In this document: positions 60,519 through 64,000 of the stretch, piece by piece
Layout of the letters: every line of letters starts with the position of its first letter
Numbering within the stretch: the first letter of the stretch is position 1
Assembly: GCA_020621865.1 (NCBI GenBank)
Contig: JAHRYW010000003.1
Location: forward strand, 186,001 to 250,000
Direction of reading: 5' to 3'
Source of the DNA: Betaproteobacteria bacterium
GTDB lineage: Bacteria > Pseudomonadota > Gammaproteobacteria > Burkholderiales > Rhodocyclaceae
Length of the DNA stretch: 64,000 nt
Position numbers and translations under genes: made by a program
Notes under the pieces: model-generated
The model's database searches: none
Seen by the model: only the letters and a program-made list of their open reading frames with translations
What the model was told of the DNA's origin: nothing

Positions 60519-62807
60519 TCAAAATATGCTACCCAACTGGAACTGGAATGTTTCAGCTTCGTCGGTACTCTGTTTGTTAAGCGGCTTGCCCAGACTGAAT
60601 TTTAACGGACCCATCGGTGAAATCCAGGCTATGGAAATCCCCGTCGAATAACGCAGATCGCTCAATGAAAGTTTATCGCCACTTCCCCACACCTGACCAG
60701 CATCGACGAACCACCCCATGCGGAAAGTCTTCTCCATCCCCGGAATGCCCCACAGCAACTCTGCATTGCCCACTGCGCGACGATTGCCACCGATACGGTA
60801 AATCGTTCCGGTACTGTCTTCTAGAGGTCCGAGACTGGACGTTTTGTAGCCACGAACCGAACCAACACCGCCAGCGTAAAAATTCTTGAAGAAGGGAAGA
60901 TCTTTGCCGGCATATCCGTTGGCGTAACCGATATCGCCATTCAGCATTAGCGTAAATTGCTTGCTGACCGGGATGTAATATTGCGCCTGATAGCTGGCCC
61001 GGTAATAGGTCAGATCCCCCCCCGGTGCAGCAAGCTCAAGGCCTGCCTTCTGATAAAGCCCGCGTGTCGGGAAGAAATAGCTATCCTTGCCATCGCTTGT
61101 CCAGTTCAGCGTCAGCGGAATTGAAAGCTTGGTGACCGAATCGTTTCCGGGATAGCCAACATAATTTTGGTACATGGGAGGGCTGTTAGAGTAAGCCGTA
61201 ATCGTCGTCGAATCTATGCCAATGCCAAAGCCAAACGATTCCTTTTCCCCGATGGGAAAACCGAAACGAATGGCACCTCCCGTAGCTGCGGAACTGTAAT
61301 AGGCAAGCGCCGTATTTCTGGTGTTTGTTGTGCGGTGATAGATATCAAAACCCTGACTGACTCCATCAGGGGTGAAATAAGGATTGGTATAAGAAAACAC
61401 GTAAGTCCGATAAGACTTTGCGGAATTCACCTGAATGGCTACGTTGTTGCCACTCCCCATGAAATTGTTCTGGGCAATCGATCCGGAAAGAATGATCTTG
61501 TCGACACTGGAAGTACCGACGCCGAGCATCAGATTGCCAGTAGGCTTCTCGGCAACATTGATATTGATGTCCAACTGATCAGAGGTACCTGGCACTGCGG
61601 GGGTTTCTACCGCAGTTTCGGTAAAGAACCCGAGTTTGTCTATCCGTTGCTTGGAAGCAGCCAGTTTGTCGCCGTCAAACCAGCCACCTTCCATCTGCCT
61701 GATTTCGCGGCGAACGACCTCGTCACGAGTCTTGGTATTGCCGGTGACATTGATACGACGCACATATACCCGTTTGCCCGGATCGACAAAAACAGTAAAC
61801 GCAACCTGGTGCTTTTCTTTGTCGATTTCCGGAGCGGCATTGACATTGGCAAAAGCGTAGCCCTCCTTGCCCAGGCGATCACTGATCGCCTTGGTCGACT
61901 CGTTTAGCTTGTCACGCGAAAAAACATCGCCGGCCTTTACTGTGACGAGTTTCTTCAACTCATCTTCCGGTATGGAAAAATCACCTGCCAGCTTGACCGA
62001 AGTTACCTGAAAACGCTCGCCCTCGACCACGTTGATCGTGATATAGACATCCTCTTTGTCAGGGGATATCGAAACCTGAGTCGACTCGACGGCAAATTCA
62101 AGATAACCCTGATTCATGTAGAAGGATTTAAGCTTCTCAAGATCAGCAGAAAGTTTTTGGCGCGAATACTGGTCATTCTTGGTGTACCAGCTTAGCCAGG
62201 TCGGGGTCGTCAACTCGAAAAGGCTACGCAACTCCTTGTCCGAAAAAGCCTTCGTACCAACGATGTTGATCTGCTTGATCCTGGCAGCAACACCTTCTTC
62301 GATATTGAAATTGATACCGACGCGATTACGCTCCAGCGGCGTTACTGTCGTCGTGATATTCGCCGCGTACTTGCCACGTGTCAGATACTGGCGCTTGAGT
62401 TCCTGCTCAGCCTTTTCAAGTAGCGCGCGATCGAAGATGCGCCCTTCGGCAATCCCGGTTTCCTTTAGGGCCTTGACGATGACGTCCTTTTCGAATTCCT
62501 TCATGCCAACGAAGTTGATCGTGGCAATGGCTGCTCGCTCCTGAACGACAACAACCATGACATCCTTCTCAATTTCGATCCGGACATCTTTGAAAAACCC
62601 CGTGGCAAACAAGGCCTTGATCGACTGAGCTGCCTTCTCGTCATTCAGCGTATCGCCAACCTTGACCGGAAGATAACCAAAGACTGTACCGGCCTCGGTG
62701 CGCTGAATTCCCTCGACGCGAATATCCTTGACTGCGAAAGGTTCGAATGCCAACACCGGGGTGGCAAACATGCCGGCAATCAAAATGGACAGCAGGGATT
62801 TTTTCAT
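60519..62807 (-). CDS. bamA: Outer membrane protein assembly factor BamA
   Basis: A 762-residue Omp85 protein. The signal peptide ends VLA (about residue 20). Five POTRA domains run from about 22 to 420 (first KDIRVEGIQRTEAGTVFGYL). The beta-barrel follows, with the conserved loop-6 motif VRGY in GGVGSVRGYKTSSLG, and the C-terminus ends in Phe (QLGSIF). It inserts outer membrane proteins. It follows rseP by three bases. Confidence 0.97.
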   Translation of the reverse strand: MKKSLLSILIAGMFATPVLAFEPFAVKDIRVEGIQRTEAGTVFGYLPVKVGDTLNDEKAAQSIKALFATGFFKDVRIEIEKDVMVVVVQERAAIATINFVGMKEFEKDVIVKALKETGIAEGRIFDRALLEKAEQELKRQYLTRGKYAANITTTVTPLERNRVGINFNIEEGVAARIKQINIVGTKAFSDKELRSLFELTTPTWLSWYTKNDQYSRQKLSADLEKLKSFYMNQGYLEFAVESTQVSISPDKEDVYITINVVEGERFQVTSVKLAGDFSIPEDELKKLVTVKAGDVFSRDKLNESTKAISDRLGKEGYAFANVNAAPEIDKEKHQVAFTVFVDPGKRVYVRRINVTGNTKTRDEVVRREIRQMEGGWFDGDKLAASKQRIDKLGFFTETAVETPAVPGTSDQLDININVAEKPTGNLMLGVGTSSVDKIILSGSIAQNNFMGSGNNVAIQVNSAKSYRTYVFSYTNPYFTPDGVSQGFDIYHRTTNTRNTALAYYSSAATGGAIRFGFPIGEKESFGFGIGIDSTTITAYSNSPPMYQNYVGYPGNDSVTKLSIPLTLNWTSDGKDSYFFPTRGLYQKAGLELAAPGGDLTYYRASYQAQYYIPVSKQFTLMLNGDIGYANGYAGKDLPFFKNFYAGGVGSVRGYKTSSLGPLEDSTGTIYRIGGNRRAVGNAELLWGIPGMEKTFRMGWFVDAGQVWGSGDKLSLSDLRYSTGISIAWISPMGPLKFSLGKPLNKQSTDEAETFQFQLGSIF

Positions 62808-62810
62808 CGT

Positions 62811-64000
62811 TCAGCCGTTAAACAGGCGCGTCAGGTCATTAAAAAAGGCGAAAGCCATCAAAGCGAACAGAATGGACATGCCGATTTGCTGCCCCATCTC
62901 CATAAACCGCTCGGAAAGCGGCCTGCGCCTGACGACTTCTATCATATGATACAACAAATGCCCGCCATCCAGCACCGGGATGGGCAGCAGATTCAGGACG
63001 CCAAGACTGATGCTGACCAGCGCCATGAACTTGAGGTAGTAATCAAAACCGAGTCGTGCTGACTGCCCTGCATAATCGGCAATCGTCACCGGGCCGGACA
63101 GGTTTTTCCATGACACTTCACCGGTCAGCATCTTGCCCATCATAACCAGGCTGAACACCGACTTGTCCCATGTTTCAGTCAACGCCCGCTGGCCAGCCTC
63201 AAGAAAGCTGTAACGGACAAAAGTCCGCAGTTCGCGGCGCGTATCCGGATTTTCGGCCACCGCCACGCCGATTTTCCCGATGCTGCGACCCCGTTCGAAA
63301 ACCGCCTCCGGCACCACCTCGACCGTAGCATGCCCGTCGGCACGCTGGAGGTCGAGCCTGAGCGAGCGCCCGGCAGACTCACGCAGCTTGGCGACAAAAT
63401 CCATCCACAGCGCAATTGGCTGACCGTCGATGGCCAAGATCAGATCACCGGTCTGCAATCCGGCTTTCGCTCCCGGCCCACTGGTCACAACCTTGCCGAT
63501 CACCGGCGGCGTATCGGGGCGATAAAATCTGATCCCCAAGCGCTCCAGCGCATCACCCTCCCAGCCCTGCTCGCCCACTGCAGCAAGGTGAAGTCGGTGG
63601 ATGGCGATTTCGCTATGCTGGTTGATTACTTCCAGTTCAACGCTCTCCTGGTCAACCGCCTTATGCAACAAGGCCCACCGCAGATCATTCCAGGTCGCCA
63701 CCGGCTGACCATCAACCAGGCGGACCTGTTTGCCATTGCGGATAGCAGCCATCGCCGCCGGCGTACCATCCGGCGGCGTACCAAGCACTGGCAGCAATTC
63801 CTCGCTGCCGGACATAAAAACCACCCAATAAAGCAGAATTGCCATCGCAAAGTTGGCCAGCGGTCCGGCGGCAACGATGAGGCTGCGCTTCCCGACTCCT
63901 TGGCGATTGAAGGCGCGATCAGCCTCGGTAGCGGTAACCTCACCTTCTCGCTCGTCGAGCATCTTGACGTAACCACCGAGCGGAAAAGCACTCAACGCCC
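62811..64000 (-). CDS. rseP: RIP zinc metalloprotease RseP, partial (5' end off the window)
   Basis: The C-terminal ~396 residues of a site-2 protease-type intramembrane protease; the N-terminal HExxH helix is beyond the right edge. Visible are PLGGYVKMLDEREGEV, a transmembrane segment, two PDZ-like domains (one around PGAKAGLQTGDLILAIDGQ), and the membrane motif NLLPIPVLDGGHLLYH with the third zinc ligand Asp. RseP cleaves RseA to release sigma-E. One ACCGTAGCAT motif is inside. Confidence 0.96.
   Translation of the reverse strand, partial: ALSAFPLGGYVKMLDEREGEVTATEADRAFNRQGVGKRSLIVAAGPLANFAMAILLYWVVFMSGSEELLPVLGTPPDGTPAAMAAIRNGKQVRLVDGQPVATWNDLRWALLHKAVDQESVELEVINQHSEIAIHRLHLAAVGEQGWEGDALERLGIRFYRPDTPPVIGKVVTSGPGAKAGLQTGDLILAIDGQPIALWMDFVAKLRESAGRSLRLDLQRADGHATVEVVPEAVFERGRSIGKIGVAVAENPDTRRELRTFVRYSFLEAGQRALTETWDKSVFSLVMMGKMLTGEVSWKNLSGPVTIADYAGQSARLGFDYYLKFMALVSISLGVLNLLPIPVLDGGHLLYHMIEVVRRRPLSERFMEMGQQIGMSILFALMAFAFFNDLTRLFNG
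63322..63331 (+). repeat. ACCGTAGCAT motif inside rseP
   Basis: An exact core encoding His-Ala-Thr-Val on the gene strand. This copy lacks the AT-rich flanks seen elsewhere. Confidence 0.7.

Overview
The window looks like chromosomal DNA from a GC-rich betaproteobacterium of the Rhodocyclales (Dechloromonas/Azonexus-like). The support is indirect: a PHA granule phasin, a GlrK-QseG-GlrR type two-component operon, a LutABC plus Dld-II lactate system, PpsR-controlled PEP synthase, and the conserved rseP-bamA-skp-lpxD-fabZ-lpxA-lpxB-rnhB envelope cluster. No rRNA, CRISPR array, prophage or intact insertion sequence was seen. Both ends cut genes (parC on the left, rseP on the right).

Layout. 1-4.6 kb: parC 3' end, phasin, Sir2, a FliL-like protein, two identical tRNA-Arg genes and an orphan lipoyl-like protein. 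4.7-10.1 kb: a BON protein, the glrR-qseG-glrK operon, a bactofilin and an acyltransferase-like protein. 10.2-17.9 kb: EttA, a methyltransferase, RlhA, YaeQ, a rhodanese and small proteins. 18-27.4 kb: HDOD pair, YlqF-type GTPase, moaD-moeA-mobB, an ATP-grasp/acyltransferase pair and a DinG-type helicase. 27.4-39.3 kb: an accessory stretch of small proteins, a LysR/tautomerase/EamA locus, a multi-PAS LuxR regulator, a flavoprotein oxidase, Gpx and an MFS transporter. 39.4-53.8 kb: a pyruvate/PEP/lactate region (ppsA, a GntR regulator, lutA-lutC-lutB, dld, uspA, ppc, ppsR). 53.9-64 kb: an AT-richer GSCFA gene, then the lipid A / outer-membrane assembly cluster.

Main observations. (1) A 10-mer, ACCGTAGCAT, occurs at least ten times on both strands, in intergenic DNA and inside genes. 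Most copies have two AT-rich tracts about one helical turn apart on one side, which is the architecture of Haemophilus uptake signal sequences. (2) Two ~550-bp imperfect inverted-repeat elements each carry one copy of this motif at their centre. (3) TGTC-N10-GACA sites, as described for E. coli GlrR, plus sigma-54 -24/-12 promoters lie upstream of the bactofilin and the BON gene on either side of the glrKGR operon, suggesting a local GlrR regulon. (4) A TGGT-N3-ACCA operator occurs three times between the GntR gene and lutA, tying lactate oxidation to a regulator that is probably co-transcribed with ppsA.

All calls come from reading the sequence. Family names are recognised from motifs, not from database searches.
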